DNA of 64,000 bases from Dulcicalothrix desertica PCC 7102 (GCF_003991905.1 NZ_RSCL01000018.1:1-64000), one strand, 5' to 3'. Shown: positions 41,693 to 51,499, numbered from the stretch's first letter. Numbers and translations: made by a program. Notes: generated by a model not told the origin, from the letters alone.

Positions 41693-42211
41693 ATGAATGA
41701 GAAAAATCTAGCAAATAATCAAACAGCTTATAGTGTCGCCCACGAAATTCATGGACGTGTTCGTTTTCATGTATATCGACTGGCAAAAGATTCTAAATAT
41801 GCTGAGAAGTTAAAGGCTTTAGTCGAGTCAGATTCTAGAGTTACACAGGTTCGCATCAATACTCAAGCTGCATCTATTGCCATTAGTTATGAATCAGATC
41901 TTTCTGATGAACAAATGCGCGAACATTTTATTAATTTGATTCAAACGGCTCCAAATATTGCTACTCCAAAACGATTTACAGCTTCGTCAATTACGTCGGC
42001 TATTTTTGACGCAATTGTAAATTTAATCGATAGCGCACGTAATATAAATAAGGTTCGTAAAGGAATTACAAAAAAACCTTCTAAACCTGACTTTTGGGAG
42101 CGAGCATTACAAACTCTAAAAGCCACAATGAAAACCTTAAAATCAGCGACCATGTTTGTTTTACCTAAACGCTCATCACAGGCGCCATCTACTTTATCAA
42201 GTAGTAATTAA
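41693..42211 (+). CDS. HMA-like domain protein without metal-binding CxxC
   Basis: 172 residues. The N-terminal part (HEIHGRVRFHVYRLAKDSKYA, then VRINTQAASIAISYE) has the beta-alpha-beta pattern of the HMA/HMA2 domain. There is no CxxC in it, so metal transfer is unlikely. A basic tail follows (about 95-172, Lys/Ser-rich). Relatives occur as accessory proteins near transporters. Its last 23 bp overlap the end of the convergent amidase gene. Confidence 0.62.
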   Translation: MNEKNLANNQTAYSVAHEIHGRVRFHVYRLAKDSKYAEKLKALVESDSRVTQVRINTQAASIAISYESDLSDEQMREHFINLIQTAPNIATPKRFTASSITSAIFDAIVNLIDSARNINKVRKGITKKPSKPDFWERALQTLKATMKTLKSATMFVLPKRSSQAPSTLSSSN

Positions 42212-43466
42212 TTATGGACTCTAAATCCTTGGCTATTTTCAAAATTAACTTATCTTGAAAAGAATTGGCGACAATTTGCAAACCAATAGGTAAACCTTGT
42301 GGACTCAACCCACAAGGTATAGATATACATGGAAAACCAAAATAACTAAACGGTAGAACAAATTTTCTATTTAATTGATAGACTTTTGTATCTGCTTGAA
42401 TATTTGGCGCCGTCGTTGGAGTAGTCGGTGTAATTATTGCGTCAACTTGTCGGAATACATTTTGGATATCACCGAACTCCCAAAGTCTTTGCTTTTGAGC
42501 TTTTTGGTAGCTGTTACCAGAAATAGCGACGCCTTTACGTAAATCATAATTAACTTTATCACCAAATAAATGATGTTGATTTTGATATTCTTGCAATACT
42601 TGGTTAAATTCGTGTAAAGCAATAATTGAGTAATTTGTTTCATTAAAATTACTTAATAATTTACTTTGTATATTAATAATTTCTATGCCAGCTTGTTTAC
42701 AACTATATATTACACGGTGAATTGCGGCGGCAACTTCTGTATCAACTCCACGAAATGTATAATTATTAACAATACCTAACTTATATGTAGATGGAGGTGA
42801 CATATTGGGTAACGCCAGGGGATGTAAAATGGCATTAAATAATATTTTTACATCTGTGACTTTACTTGCCATTACACCAACTGTATCAAAACTTGGCGCC
42901 CGTTTAAAAACACCATCTGTACTAATTAGAGACTGAGTAGGTCGCAACCCAACTATTCCCGACCAGCTAGCAGGGACACGTATCGAACCTCCTGTGTCTG
43001 TACCAATACCACCAACACATAAATTTGCTGCAACTGCTGTAGCTGTACCACTCGAAGAACCACCTGGAGAATAATTCGCATTTACCGCACTGCGAACATT
43101 ACCATAAAAACGGTTCTTTCCTGTAATATCGGCGCCAAACTCACTTAAATTGGTTTTACCCAAAATAATGGCGCCTGCTTGTTTTAATCTTGTTACAATA
43201 TCCGCATCTACTACAGGTGTACGTTGGTGAAACAATTCTGTACCAACAGTAGTAAATATGTTCGCAGTGTCGATATTATCTTTTATTACTATCGGTATAC
43301 CATGCAATAATCTTTTGACCTTACCAGCTTTGATTTCTGAGTCAAGTTGCATTGCTGTTAATAACGCTTCTTGCTCAGTAACGGTAATGAAAGCATTTAA
43401 TTCTGGATTTAACTTGTAAATTATTTTTAAGTAATGTTGAGTTAGATTGTATAGGGATTGGTTCAT
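42189..43466 (-). CDS. Amidase-signature family amidase
   Basis: Amide hydrolase or transferase of the amidase-signature family (GatA/AtzE-like), 425 residues. The Ser-cisSer-Lys triad is visible: K62 in IPIVIKDNID, the serine run PGGSSSG at about 137-139, and S161 in DTGGSIRVPA. No gatB or gatC is adjacent, so a tRNA-dependent role is unlikely. A role in hydrolysing or forming an amide of a small molecule fits the neighbouring amide-forming synthetases. Its start codon is only 17 bp from the divergent synthetase start at 43484. Confidence 0.85.
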   Translation of the reverse strand: MNQSLYNLTQHYLKIIYKLNPELNAFITVTEQEALLTAMQLDSEIKAGKVKRLLHGIPIVIKDNIDTANIFTTVGTELFHQRTPVVDADIVTRLKQAGAIILGKTNLSEFGADITGKNRFYGNVRSAVNANYSPGGSSSGTATAVAANLCVGGIGTDTGGSIRVPASWSGIVGLRPTQSLISTDGVFKRAPSFDTVGVMASKVTDVKILFNAILHPLALPNMSPPSTYKLGIVNNYTFRGVDTEVAAAIHRVIYSCKQAGIEIINIQSKLLSNFNETNYSIIALHEFNQVLQEYQNQHHLFGDKVNYDLRKGVAISGNSYQKAQKQRLWEFGDIQNVFRQVDAIITPTTPTTAPNIQADTKVYQLNRKFVLPFSYFGFPCISIPCGLSPQGLPIGLQIVANSFQDKLILKIAKDLESIINYYLIK

Positions 43467-43483
43467 AAGATGACGAACGCATT

Positions 43484-45196
43484 ATGTTATTTAACGCTTT
43501 TTTTAACCGTGAATCTATAGCTGCACCGGGCAATGTAGTAACCACCTGGCAGATAGCTTATGGTTATGTAGACTCACTCTCGGTAGAGAATATATTTTGG
43601 AGAGATAATAAAGTTATAATTATTGCACCCGATAGTAAAGCCGTTGCGTTTAGCTCTAACCAACGGTTTGTTGTTGTTGGTGATGTCTGGTTGAGTAATC
43701 GACGAGAGTTAAGCGTTGCTTATAGTATCTCAATAAATAATGATATTCAATTAGTCGCGCAGCTATGGGAAAAATTTGGGATTGAATCTTTAAAGTTACT
43801 AGTTGGTATGTTTGGACTGGTAATTTGGGATAAAGATGAACAAGTTTTATATTCAGCACGCGATTGTACTGGTTCCCGTACTATTTACTATACAACTAAT
43901 GGTTTGACTCGTTGGTTGGCGCCTTCATTAAGAACACTTGCACCATACCGTTCTAAAGATTTAGATGTGGTAGCGTTGCGTGATTATTTGTGCTGTGCTT
44001 TTGTACCTGGGAATAGAACTTTGTGGAATGATGTTAAAGAATTGCGTCCAGGAACGATATTAAAATTGCCTTCAGGAGAAATTCATTCCTTTTGGCAACT
44101 TAAAGAGCAAATTATTGATAGTGATAAAGCTTTATCATGGCATGGGGAAAAGTTACGGCAGCTTTTAGACCAAGTTATTAAAGAATATTTACCTCAAAAT
44201 CAACCTGTAGGAGTTTTGCTTTCGGGTGGTTTAGACTCTAGTAGTGTGACTGCACTTGTAAGTAAGCTTCATAACGCACCAGTTCATACTTTTTCGATTC
44301 ACTTCGGCGCCGAATGTCCAAACGAGTTAGAATTTTCGAGTATGGTGGCAGACCATTGTCAAACTCAGCACCACATTCTCGAAATTACTTTTAAAGATAT
44401 GTGGGAACGTTTGCCTGAAGTGATGACGCATTTGGATGACCCGATAGGAGACCCTTTAACTGTACCAAATTTATTGGTAGCTCAACTTGCGCGCGAATAT
44501 GTTGGAACAATACTCAATGGTGAGGGTGGAGACCCTTGTTTTGGCGGTCCCAAAAATCAACCGATGTTGATAAATAATCTATATGGTTCGGTGACAAATC
44601 AAGATACTTTACAAGCTTATTTAACTTCTTTCCAAAAATGTGCCGTTGATTTACCGTTGTTACTTAAACCGGACGTATGGAAAGCAGTTAGTAATGCCCC
44701 ATCGGTATTTACTGAAGATTTATATTCAAAAGATAACTATTTAAATAGATTGATGGCGATTAATATTAAATATAAAGGCGCCGATCAGATATTGACTAAA
44801 GTCAATAATACGAGTACTGCTGCTGGGTTGCTAGGACTTTCGCCTTTATTTGACCAGCGAGTTGTAGATTTAAGTATGCAAATACCTCCACAGTATAAAT
44901 TATCTGGAGTCGAAGAAAAAGCGGTTTTAAAGCAAGCAGTAGCAGATATAGTACCCGATGCGATTATCAATCGTCCAAAAAGTGGCATGATGGTACCAGT
45001 CCAGCTAGGTTTTCGTAAATATTGGCAACGCGAAGCCAGAAGTTTATTATTAAATAGAAACGCAATGACGGCGCCGTATTTTAATCAAAGTTTAATTAAA
45101 GATTGGCTAAACTACCGTGGTGATACGTGGAGAAGATACGGTGTTAAACTCTGGTTACTCGTTAGTTTAGAAATTTGGTTACAAGTTAATCGTTAA
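43484..45196 (+). CDS. Asparagine-synthetase-like enzyme without glutaminase cysteine (2)
   Basis: 570 residues, same general architecture as the protein at 37841-39592 but clearly distinct in sequence. The N-terminal Ntn-like domain starts MLFNAFFNRES, with no cysteine 2. The PP-loop SGGLDSS is at about 246-252 and NGEGGDPCFGG at about 344-354. It also resembles the macrolactam-forming synthetases that work without glutamine. The presence of two glutaminase-dead members in one 8-kb region argues for a specialised pathway. It is divergent from the amidase gene and followed by an antiporter gene 49 bp later on the same strand. Confidence 0.83.
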   Translation: MLFNAFFNRESIAAPGNVVTTWQIAYGYVDSLSVENIFWRDNKVIIIAPDSKAVAFSSNQRFVVVGDVWLSNRRELSVAYSISINNDIQLVAQLWEKFGIESLKLLVGMFGLVIWDKDEQVLYSARDCTGSRTIYYTTNGLTRWLAPSLRTLAPYRSKDLDVVALRDYLCCAFVPGNRTLWNDVKELRPGTILKLPSGEIHSFWQLKEQIIDSDKALSWHGEKLRQLLDQVIKEYLPQNQPVGVLLSGGLDSSSVTALVSKLHNAPVHTFSIHFGAECPNELEFSSMVADHCQTQHHILEITFKDMWERLPEVMTHLDDPIGDPLTVPNLLVAQLAREYVGTILNGEGGDPCFGGPKNQPMLINNLYGSVTNQDTLQAYLTSFQKCAVDLPLLLKPDVWKAVSNAPSVFTEDLYSKDNYLNRLMAINIKYKGADQILTKVNNTSTAAGLLGLSPLFDQRVVDLSMQIPPQYKLSGVEEKAVLKQAVADIVPDAIINRPKSGMMVPVQLGFRKYWQREARSLLLNRNAMTAPYFNQSLIKDWLNYRGDTWRRYGVKLWLLVSLEIWLQVNR

Positions 45197-45245
45197 TATT
45201 ATTATTGTATTGAGGGTGTTTTCCTTTTATCAAAAATAAAAAACA

Positions 45246-46964
45246 ATGGCAGCAGAACATGGTCTGATTCTAGATTTCACAACTGTTTTGGCTACTTCAG
45301 CTTTAGGGGGATATTTAGTCAATCGATTGCGTCAACCTGTTTTACTCGGTTATTTAGCTAGTGGAATGATTGTTGGGCCGTTTGGTTTCAAGCTTCTTAG
45401 TGATGTAACGCGAATTCAGTCTCTTGCTACGATTGGTGTTGCTTTTCTGTTGTTTGCGCTTGGAGTTGAATTTTCACTTTCGGAACTCAAAAGAGTCAAA
45501 GATATTGCCTTAAAGGGCAGTTTATTGCAAATAGGTTTGACTACTGCTGTTGTTGCATTATTGACAATTTTAACCGGTTGGGTTGAGGGGATTCTCCAAG
45601 GTATTTTTTTAGGAGTTGTTCTGTCGTTTTCTTCGACAGCGGTAGTATTAAAAACGCTTGCAGAACGAGGTGAGACTTATACTCTCCACGGTCAAGTTAT
45701 GTTAGCGATTTTAATTGCTCAAGACTTAGTACTAGGGTTCATGTTAGCTTTGTTACCTGCTTTAAACCAACCTAGTAGTATTGTATTCGCAATCGGCGCC
45801 GCTTTATTAAAAGTTATAGTTTTTTTAGCTTTATCTGTAGGATTTAGTCGTTGGATAGTACCTGGGTTAATTACTCGTGTTGCTGCAACCGAAAACAGTG
45901 AATTGTTTTTGATAACAGTAATTGCACTATGCTTAGGAGTCGCATTAGTTACAGCTAAACTGGGTCTTTCGATAGAAATGGGCGCCTTTGTTGCAGGTTT
46001 AATGGTTTCTGGAGTTGATTATTCAGACCATGCGTTAGCAAAAGTATTACCGCTACGAGATACTTTTGCATGTCTTTTCTTTGCCTCAATTGGTATGTTA
46101 ATAAACCCAGGTATTTTACTGCAAAACTTTGGGCTGATATTGGTTTTAGTGACTTTAGTAATGTTGGGTAAAGCAATTATTATTTTACCCATTGTTGTCA
46201 AATTTGGTTATTCTATCAAAACTGCTATTATTACAAGTTTAGGAATCAATCAAATCGGAGAATTTTCATTCGTATTGGCATTGGCTGGTTTGCGACAAGG
46301 ATTAATTACAGAAAAAACTTATTTGCTTTTATTGGGCACAACAGCCATTACTTTGGTGCTTACACCTATCTGGCTGAATATTTCTCCTTACCTTGCTGAT
46401 AAATTTACTCAAGTACCTTTATTTGCAAAGTATTTAAGCAACGTGATACAACCAACGCTTTTATCGATTCCAGAAACTATAAATGGTCATGTTGTTGTAG
46501 CTGGTTACGGCAGAGTTGGACAAATTATTGTCAACATACTTCAAAATCAAGGATACCCAATTTTGGTGATTGAGAATAGTGAGGCTGCAATTCAACGTTT
46601 GAGAATGCAGAAAATTCCTTATATTTTTGGTGATGCAGATTCGGAGTTAGTATTAGAGAAAGCTCATTTAAAAAATGCCAGTGCTTTAGCTATTGCACTA
46701 CCTGACCCTTCTAGCACTCGTTTGCTTTTACAACGAGCGTTGAAGATTGCACCTTCTTTAGATGTAATTGCGCGTTCACATTATAATAACGAGATTGATT
46801 TGCTGACTCAAATGGGCGCCAAAGAAGTAGTACAGCCTGAATTTGAAGCTGCTTTGGAATTAGGCGCCCACTTGCTAGCAAGTTTGGGTGAAGCTGACGA
46901 ACATATACATAGTGTGATTAAAAATATCCGTATAGATAGATATCGCAGTATTCGACCGTTATAA
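45246..46964 (+). CDS. CPA2 cation:proton antiporter with RCK/TrkA-N domain (KefB/C-like)
   Basis: 572 residues with about 12 predicted membrane helices (about 5-390) and a C-terminal NAD-binding RCK domain (about 411-540, beginning HVVVAGYGRVGQIIVNIL, a GxGxxG motif). GIGVAFLLFALGVEFS and KLGLSIEMGAFVAGLM are typical of this family. It probably exchanges K+ or Na+ for protons under redox or nucleotide control. It lies 49 bp behind the second asparagine-synthetase-like gene in the same orientation, so the pair may be an operon, possibly providing ion homeostasis or self-protection. Confidence 0.88.
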   Translation: MAAEHGLILDFTTVLATSALGGYLVNRLRQPVLLGYLASGMIVGPFGFKLLSDVTRIQSLATIGVAFLLFALGVEFSLSELKRVKDIALKGSLLQIGLTTAVVALLTILTGWVEGILQGIFLGVVLSFSSTAVVLKTLAERGETYTLHGQVMLAILIAQDLVLGFMLALLPALNQPSSIVFAIGAALLKVIVFLALSVGFSRWIVPGLITRVAATENSELFLITVIALCLGVALVTAKLGLSIEMGAFVAGLMVSGVDYSDHALAKVLPLRDTFACLFFASIGMLINPGILLQNFGLILVLVTLVMLGKAIIILPIVVKFGYSIKTAIITSLGINQIGEFSFVLALAGLRQGLITEKTYLLLLGTTAITLVLTPIWLNISPYLADKFTQVPLFAKYLSNVIQPTLLSIPETINGHVVVAGYGRVGQIIVNILQNQGYPILVIENSEAAIQRLRMQKIPYIFGDADSELVLEKAHLKNASALAIALPDPSSTRLLLQRALKIAPSLDVIARSHYNNEIDLLTQMGAKEVVQPEFEAALELGAHLLASLGEADEHIHSVIKNIRIDRYRSIRPL

Positions 46965-46984
46965 ATAGAAGCCAAAATTATTAA

Positions 46985-48892
46985 TTAAAGTTTCAGATGG
47001 TTGGAGCATTTAGTTTGAACTGCAGTTGGAAGCTTAACGCTAAAAGTTGCACCTTTACCTATAATACTATTAACGACTATTTCACCTTTGTGTAAGTTAA
47101 CGCACTGTTTAACTATTGATAACCCTAAACCAGTACCAGAAACAGTGGATACATTATTTGCACGATAGAAAGAATCAAAAATACGAGCTATATCCTCTGG
47201 GGGAATGCCAATACCTTGATCTTCAACATTAAATACTATCGCTTGCTCATAAAAATTTACATCTAATTTAACCTCACTGTCAATAGAAGAATATTTGAGG
47301 GCATTTTCTAATAAATTTGTAATAATATGACAAACCAGTTGAGAGTCAAGTAATGCTTCTATACTAGAAGTCGGCGCCATAAACTTGAGACGATTTTGGT
47401 TTTCACTGTTATTAATTAGAGTGTTAATAATATTTTGGCATAGCTTTACTACATCAACATTTTTAGGTTTAAATTGTAGAGCATTAGCCTCGACTTCAGA
47501 TAATATTAGTAAGTTTTGAACTATTTCTGTAATACGTTTAATAGAAGTTTCTATTTTATAAAAATGTGCTTGTTTTTTTTCTTCAGTAAGATTATTGATA
47601 TAATACTGTAACATATCACACGAAGATTGAATCGTCGCAAGCGGTGTGCGAATTTCATGAGATGTTGTCGCGATAAATTTAGTTTTAGATTCGCTTAGTT
47701 CACGTTCTCTTTGTAGAGCTTTTAATATTTGTTCTTCTGCTTGCTTACGATGGGTTATATCTTTAGCCACACCAGCCATTCTAAATAAATTACCATCTTC
47801 GTCGTATATAGGAAAGGTTCGGTCACGTACCCAACGCATTGTACCATCAGGACGAATAATGCGATATTCTTCGTCCATATTACAGGCATTGTCACCAACT
47901 GCAACAGCACTTACTCGCTCTATATCGTCAGGATGAACGAATTTGAGAAAAGACATTGGATTAGAATAAATTTCATTACAAGGACGACCCCAGATTTTTT
48001 CATAACCAGGGCTAATATAATAGAAGTTACTTATGTCTAAATCACATACCCAAAATACTATTTCTGCATGATTTGCGAATTGCTGAAATTTTTCTTCTCT
48101 TTCTATAAGCGAAATTTCTGCTAATTTGCGCGAAGTAATATCTTCTGCAATTCCTACTTGACGATACGAACTACCGTTTTTCTGATTCACTACAAATGTT
48201 CGTTGATAAACCCAACGAACTTTACCATCAGGGCAAATAATTCTATATTCTTGCTCTAAAGTGCAGTTTTCTTTTCCCAAACATGCTTTTAATACCATTT
48301 CCCTATCATCAGGGTGGATTGATTCAAAAAGTAACCTAGGATATTCGTAAATAGAAGCACACGAATAACCCCAAATTTTTTCAAAGCCAGAGCTTATATA
48401 ATAACAATCACTTATATCTGGCGCAAAAATCCAAAAAGCAATATCTAGATTATCGAGTAGCTGAGAGAAGCTCTCCTCAATATCTATTAACTCAGGATCA
48501 ATCAAAGACAAGTTTGGCAAGGTTATTTCTTCAGCGAGGCTTGCAATATACTCAATATTATCCGTGTTTTCGTACCTAAACGCGCGGTTATGTATCCATT
48601 TTATAGACCCATTAGCCGTTACTATACGATATTTTTCATCCATTGTCCCTGAAAGCCTTAATCTTTCGAGCGAGTTTAATATCCGCTTCTGGTCATCAGG
48701 ATGGATGAAATCAATAAAAGATTTTGGGCATTTATAAAGACTTGCAGCATTACAACCCCAAATTCTTTCATAAGCAGTACTAACGTAGAGTGTTTGACTC
48801 AAATCAGCGGAAAACGCCAAAAACACTTGGTTGGTGCTTTCTAGCACTTGGTTCAACAACGTTCCTATTTTTGGCAAGTCACTGAATTCCAC
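46985..48892 (-). CDS. Histidine kinase with three PAS domains (paralogue 1)
   Basis: 635 residues, no membrane segment, so a cytoplasmic sensor. Three PAS/PAC units (about 15-125, 140-255, 270-380), each with a FWxxxxDIS.YYISxGYEKIWG-like core, precede HisKA (phospho-His at about 412 in SHEIRTPLATIQ) and the HATPase domain (N-box NLLENALKYS, G1 DQGIGIPPED, G2 GTGLGLSIV). The start is GTG at 48892, supported by GAGGAGG five nt upstream. It is a close paralogue of the kinase at 51956-53836. No response regulator is adjacent. Confidence 0.88.
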   Translation of the reverse strand: MEFSDLPKIGTLLNQVLESTNQVFLAFSADLSQTLYVSTAYERIWGCNAASLYKCPKSFIDFIHPDDQKRILNSLERLRLSGTMDEKYRIVTANGSIKWIHNRAFRYENTDNIEYIASLAEEITLPNLSLIDPELIDIEESFSQLLDNLDIAFWIFAPDISDCYYISSGFEKIWGYSCASIYEYPRLLFESIHPDDREMVLKACLGKENCTLEQEYRIICPDGKVRWVYQRTFVVNQKNGSSYRQVGIAEDITSRKLAEISLIEREEKFQQFANHAEIVFWVCDLDISNFYYISPGYEKIWGRPCNEIYSNPMSFLKFVHPDDIERVSAVAVGDNACNMDEEYRIIRPDGTMRWVRDRTFPIYDEDGNLFRMAGVAKDITHRKQAEEQILKALQRERELSESKTKFIATTSHEIRTPLATIQSSCDMLQYYINNLTEEKKQAHFYKIETSIKRITEIVQNLLILSEVEANALQFKPKNVDVVKLCQNIINTLINNSENQNRLKFMAPTSSIEALLDSQLVCHIITNLLENALKYSSIDSEVKLDVNFYEQAIVFNVEDQGIGIPPEDIARIFDSFYRANNVSTVSGTGLGLSIVKQCVNLHKGEIVVNSIIGKGATFSVKLPTAVQTKCSNHLKL

Positions 48893-48966
48893 TTTATCCT
48901 CCTCAATTAATACAGTTTACATATGTAATCACTAAATTATCACACTACATTCAACAATTTTTTATA

Positions 48967-49011
48967 GATATACATGATATACATGATATACAAAGTATAC
49001 AAAATATACAT
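48967..49011. repeat. AT-rich tandem repeats (GATATACAT)
   Basis: Two copies of GATATACAT and degenerate ones follow each other in the leader region of the kinase gene, giving a short AT-rich tandem array. It may be a binding site or a slippage product. Confidence 0.4.
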
Positions 49012-49139
49012 TTTAATCAATGCTGTCCTTAAAATTTATTTTGGTTAAAATCTTTACTTTTATGATAAATTCTGAAATTATTAAACAAAGCTGTTTTTGT
49101 CATGTATAACCATTTACTTCAGAGGAGAAAATTAGCTCT

Positions 49140-49817
49140 ATGTCATTAGCCGTACTGTTGAAATCCAATGAGAATCAAAAGATTAACAGTGTTAGATTAT
49201 TAGACTACGTAAAAAGTCTGTACGGTGATATTCCAGTATCGCCATGTCCATTCACTGAAGCGGAAATTGACGAGCTATCGAATACCAATGAATTGTTGGT
49301 TTATCTACCTGCAAGACTTACAATGCAGGAGTTATGCAATATTTTTGGTATCAGCGCCAATGTTAACTTTGAGCATGAAACCATGATTAGAAACAGCATG
49401 GTTAGTGAAGACCAATGGTTTATTGTATCTGCGAGCAAGGCGCCAGAACTCATTGATAAAACAGGTCTTTTTGCGAAGCGAGTCTATGAAGATGAAGGTC
49501 TTCATGGAATGGACTTCAGAAGATATTTGGCATTTGCAGCTACTTTTAAATATCATTTTGGAGAATTTCCAGACCAAACATATTGGTGTTTTTTACTATC
49601 GGGAAGCTATGACCGTAGTGGAGTATCAGTAGTCGGGCTTGATTCAAAGGGTGTCTTAAGTCATCATGGTTGGATGCGAAATTTCAAAGCAAAGTTCTGT
49701 GGTTCAAGATATATAGTTATCGCCCCTAGAATTGAAATATTGCCTTCTACAAAATCCTTACAAAGGGCACGCCGAGGCAAGCCAGGAGCTAGCGGGAAGG
49801 AAGCAGGAATGGAGTAA
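49140..49817 (+). CDS. Hypothetical protein
   Basis: 225 residues that I do not recognise. Visible segments are a helical N-terminus, a central ELLVYLPARLTMQELCNIFG that could hold a small helix-turn-helix, then WFIVSASKAPE, and a Gly/aromatic-rich YWCFLLSGSYDRSGVSVVGLDSKG. It has no signal peptide or membrane segment. The basic, low-complexity end (RARRGKPGASGKEAG) may be a tail or a frameshift product. GAGGAG 12 nt before the ATG is a ribosome-binding site. It forms part of the cassette between two paralogous kinases. Confidence 0.55.
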   Translation: MSLAVLLKSNENQKINSVRLLDYVKSLYGDIPVSPCPFTEAEIDELSNTNELLVYLPARLTMQELCNIFGISANVNFEHETMIRNSMVSEDQWFIVSASKAPELIDKTGLFAKRVYEDEGLHGMDFRRYLAFAATFKYHFGEFPDQTYWCFLLSGSYDRSGVSVVGLDSKGVLSHHGWMRNFKAKFCGSRYIVIAPRIEILPSTKSLQRARRGKPGASGKEAGME

Positions 49818-49982
49818 TAATTACTGCATTGTCAGCAATAATTGAATATGATTTGTTTAGTCCTGCATTTTATGCATTTCTCGATGAAACCTTGTGTTGA
49901 ATGCGGCTAAACAATCGAGTTTATTGGTGTAGTCATTTTGAATCTTGGATTTTAACACGTTAATTTAACACGTTAATATAAC

Positions 49983-51485
49983 ATGAACAATTACGAACAA
50001 GCAATTCAAGCATGGAAAGATAAAATTGGCGCTACTAAAGTAGAAGTTTCTACAGAGCAAAGAGAAAAGTACATGCAAAACATTACAGAATATCAAGCTG
50101 AACCTCCAGTAGCTATATTAAGACCCGCAAGTAGAAGTGATGTTGAAGCAATTGTGGCAGTTGCAAACAAATACCATGTACCTATTTATGTTGTAAGTAC
50201 TGGAAAAAACTGGGGTATTGGCTCAAAAGTACCAGTCAAAAATGGATGCGCTTTAGTAATCCTTAGCGACATGAAAAATATAATAGAAGTAAATGAAAAA
50301 TATCGATATGCAATTATTGAACCAGGAGTTACTCAAAAACAATTATCTGATTATTTACAGAAGAATACAAATTTAATGTTACCTTCCACTGGGTCTGCAG
50401 AAAATACTAGTATTGTAGGAAATATTCTAGACAGAGGTAGTGTTTTCTTTAATCATCGCTATGATTTTCTGACTGGGCTAGAGGTATTATTAGCCAACGG
50501 AAAAGTAGTAAGAACAGGCTTTTGGCATTACTTTGATTCTAATCAAACAAAAGTACCAATGTTTTTCCATCCTCCTGGTGTTGGTCCGGACATTAAAGGT
50601 ATATTTACACAATCGAATTTAGGAATTGTCACTGCTATGGTAGTACGTCTTAAACCTCGTATACCAAGCACTATTGTATATGCAGAACTTAAAGAAGATA
50701 ACTTTGTCGCATTCATAGATGCTTTTATCAAGCTTAAGGAAAATAACTTGATAAATAATTGGTTGATGATTACTAATACAAATGACCCAAGAACGACTGT
50801 TGCAAATCAATTCAATTATACAGGAAATTGGTCAGCTATATTTAATTTTTATGGAACAGAACAACTCAGGGATTTGTATAAAAAAGAAGTTGAAAAGGAA
50901 ATTCATAAATTGTGCTATAATTTATTTTTTATAAATAGTAATATAGAAGAAAATTTAAACCATAGATATCATTTAATATTACAAAAACTATATAATGGGA
51001 TACCCTCTAATTATAGTATTGAAACAATGGGAGAAATGAATAGTTTTGATTTTACAAATTCGGATTATGAGGTTGATTTTTGTAAAGAAATATCTGGTTT
51101 TAGAGCTGTTGCACCAGCAGTACCTCTTGAAGCCAGGGCAATGAAAGAAGTAATAGATTTAGTAAATAAAGTTTCTAAAGAATTTGAGATAACACCTTTT
51201 CATAATTTCGTGACTATAGGAGATATGGCTGTTGAAGGACTATTCAGAGCATATTTTAACCGAGAAAAAGAGGAAGAAATAACAAAGGTAAATCAATGGG
51301 CTGAGGAGTTGGACAAGGAATTAGAAAAAATAGGTATTTATCCTTATCGTATGAGTATTAAACAAATGAATTACTTTAGTAATCGTCAGACAGATACTTA
51401 CTGGGAAACTATCGCAGCTATTAAAAAGCAACTAGACCCTAATAATATTATTTCTCCTGGGAAGTATTGCTTAGAGAATATCTAA
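49983..51485 (+). CDS. VAO/PCMH-type flavin oxidase
   Basis: 500-residue FAD-linked oxidase of the vanillyl-alcohol oxidase / p-cresol methylhydroxylase family. The FAD-binding domain reads AILRPASRSDVEAIVAVANKY, STGKNWGIGS (pyrophosphate loop), GNILDRGSVFFNHRYDFLTGLEVLLANG and FTQSNLGIVT. The C-terminal end is NNIISPGKYC, typical of this fold. It likely oxidises a phenolic or other small substrate using oxygen or a cytochrome. A covalent-flavin histidine could not be pinned down. No electron-transfer partner is nearby. Confidence 0.82.
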   Translation: MNNYEQAIQAWKDKIGATKVEVSTEQREKYMQNITEYQAEPPVAILRPASRSDVEAIVAVANKYHVPIYVVSTGKNWGIGSKVPVKNGCALVILSDMKNIIEVNEKYRYAIIEPGVTQKQLSDYLQKNTNLMLPSTGSAENTSIVGNILDRGSVFFNHRYDFLTGLEVLLANGKVVRTGFWHYFDSNQTKVPMFFHPPGVGPDIKGIFTQSNLGIVTAMVVRLKPRIPSTIVYAELKEDNFVAFIDAFIKLKENNLINNWLMITNTNDPRTTVANQFNYTGNWSAIFNFYGTEQLRDLYKKEVEKEIHKLCYNLFFINSNIEENLNHRYHLILQKLYNGIPSNYSIETMGEMNSFDFTNSDYEVDFCKEISGFRAVAPAVPLEARAMKEVIDLVNKVSKEFEITPFHNFVTIGDMAVEGLFRAYFNREKEEEITKVNQWAEELDKELEKIGIYPYRMSIKQMNYFSNRQTDTYWETIAAIKKQLDPNNIISPGKYCLENI

Positions 51486-51499
51486 TACCAATTTAATAT
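51485..51499. repeat. Solo MITE end (ATACCAATTTAATAT)
   Basis: Matches the right inverted end of the element at 30172-30274 but no partner inverted end is seen nearby, so it is probably a fragment. Confidence 0.45.

Noticed and set aside
36678-46964. Lasso-peptide biosynthesis cluster
   Set aside because: Asparagine-synthetase-like cyclases are present, but there is no RRE/B1 protein, no transglutaminase-like B2 protease and no recognisable precursor peptide in the gaps at 39593-39601, 40199-40458 or 41569-41692.
48967-49011. Replication origin-type iterons
   Set aside because: Only two good GATATACAT units in an AT-rich leader; no initiator gene or DnaA boxes were seen.
49140-49817. Clear truncation or frameshift of the hypothetical gene
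   Set aside because: The basic low-complexity end looks odd, but no continuation in another frame could be recognised, so it is kept as a CDS.
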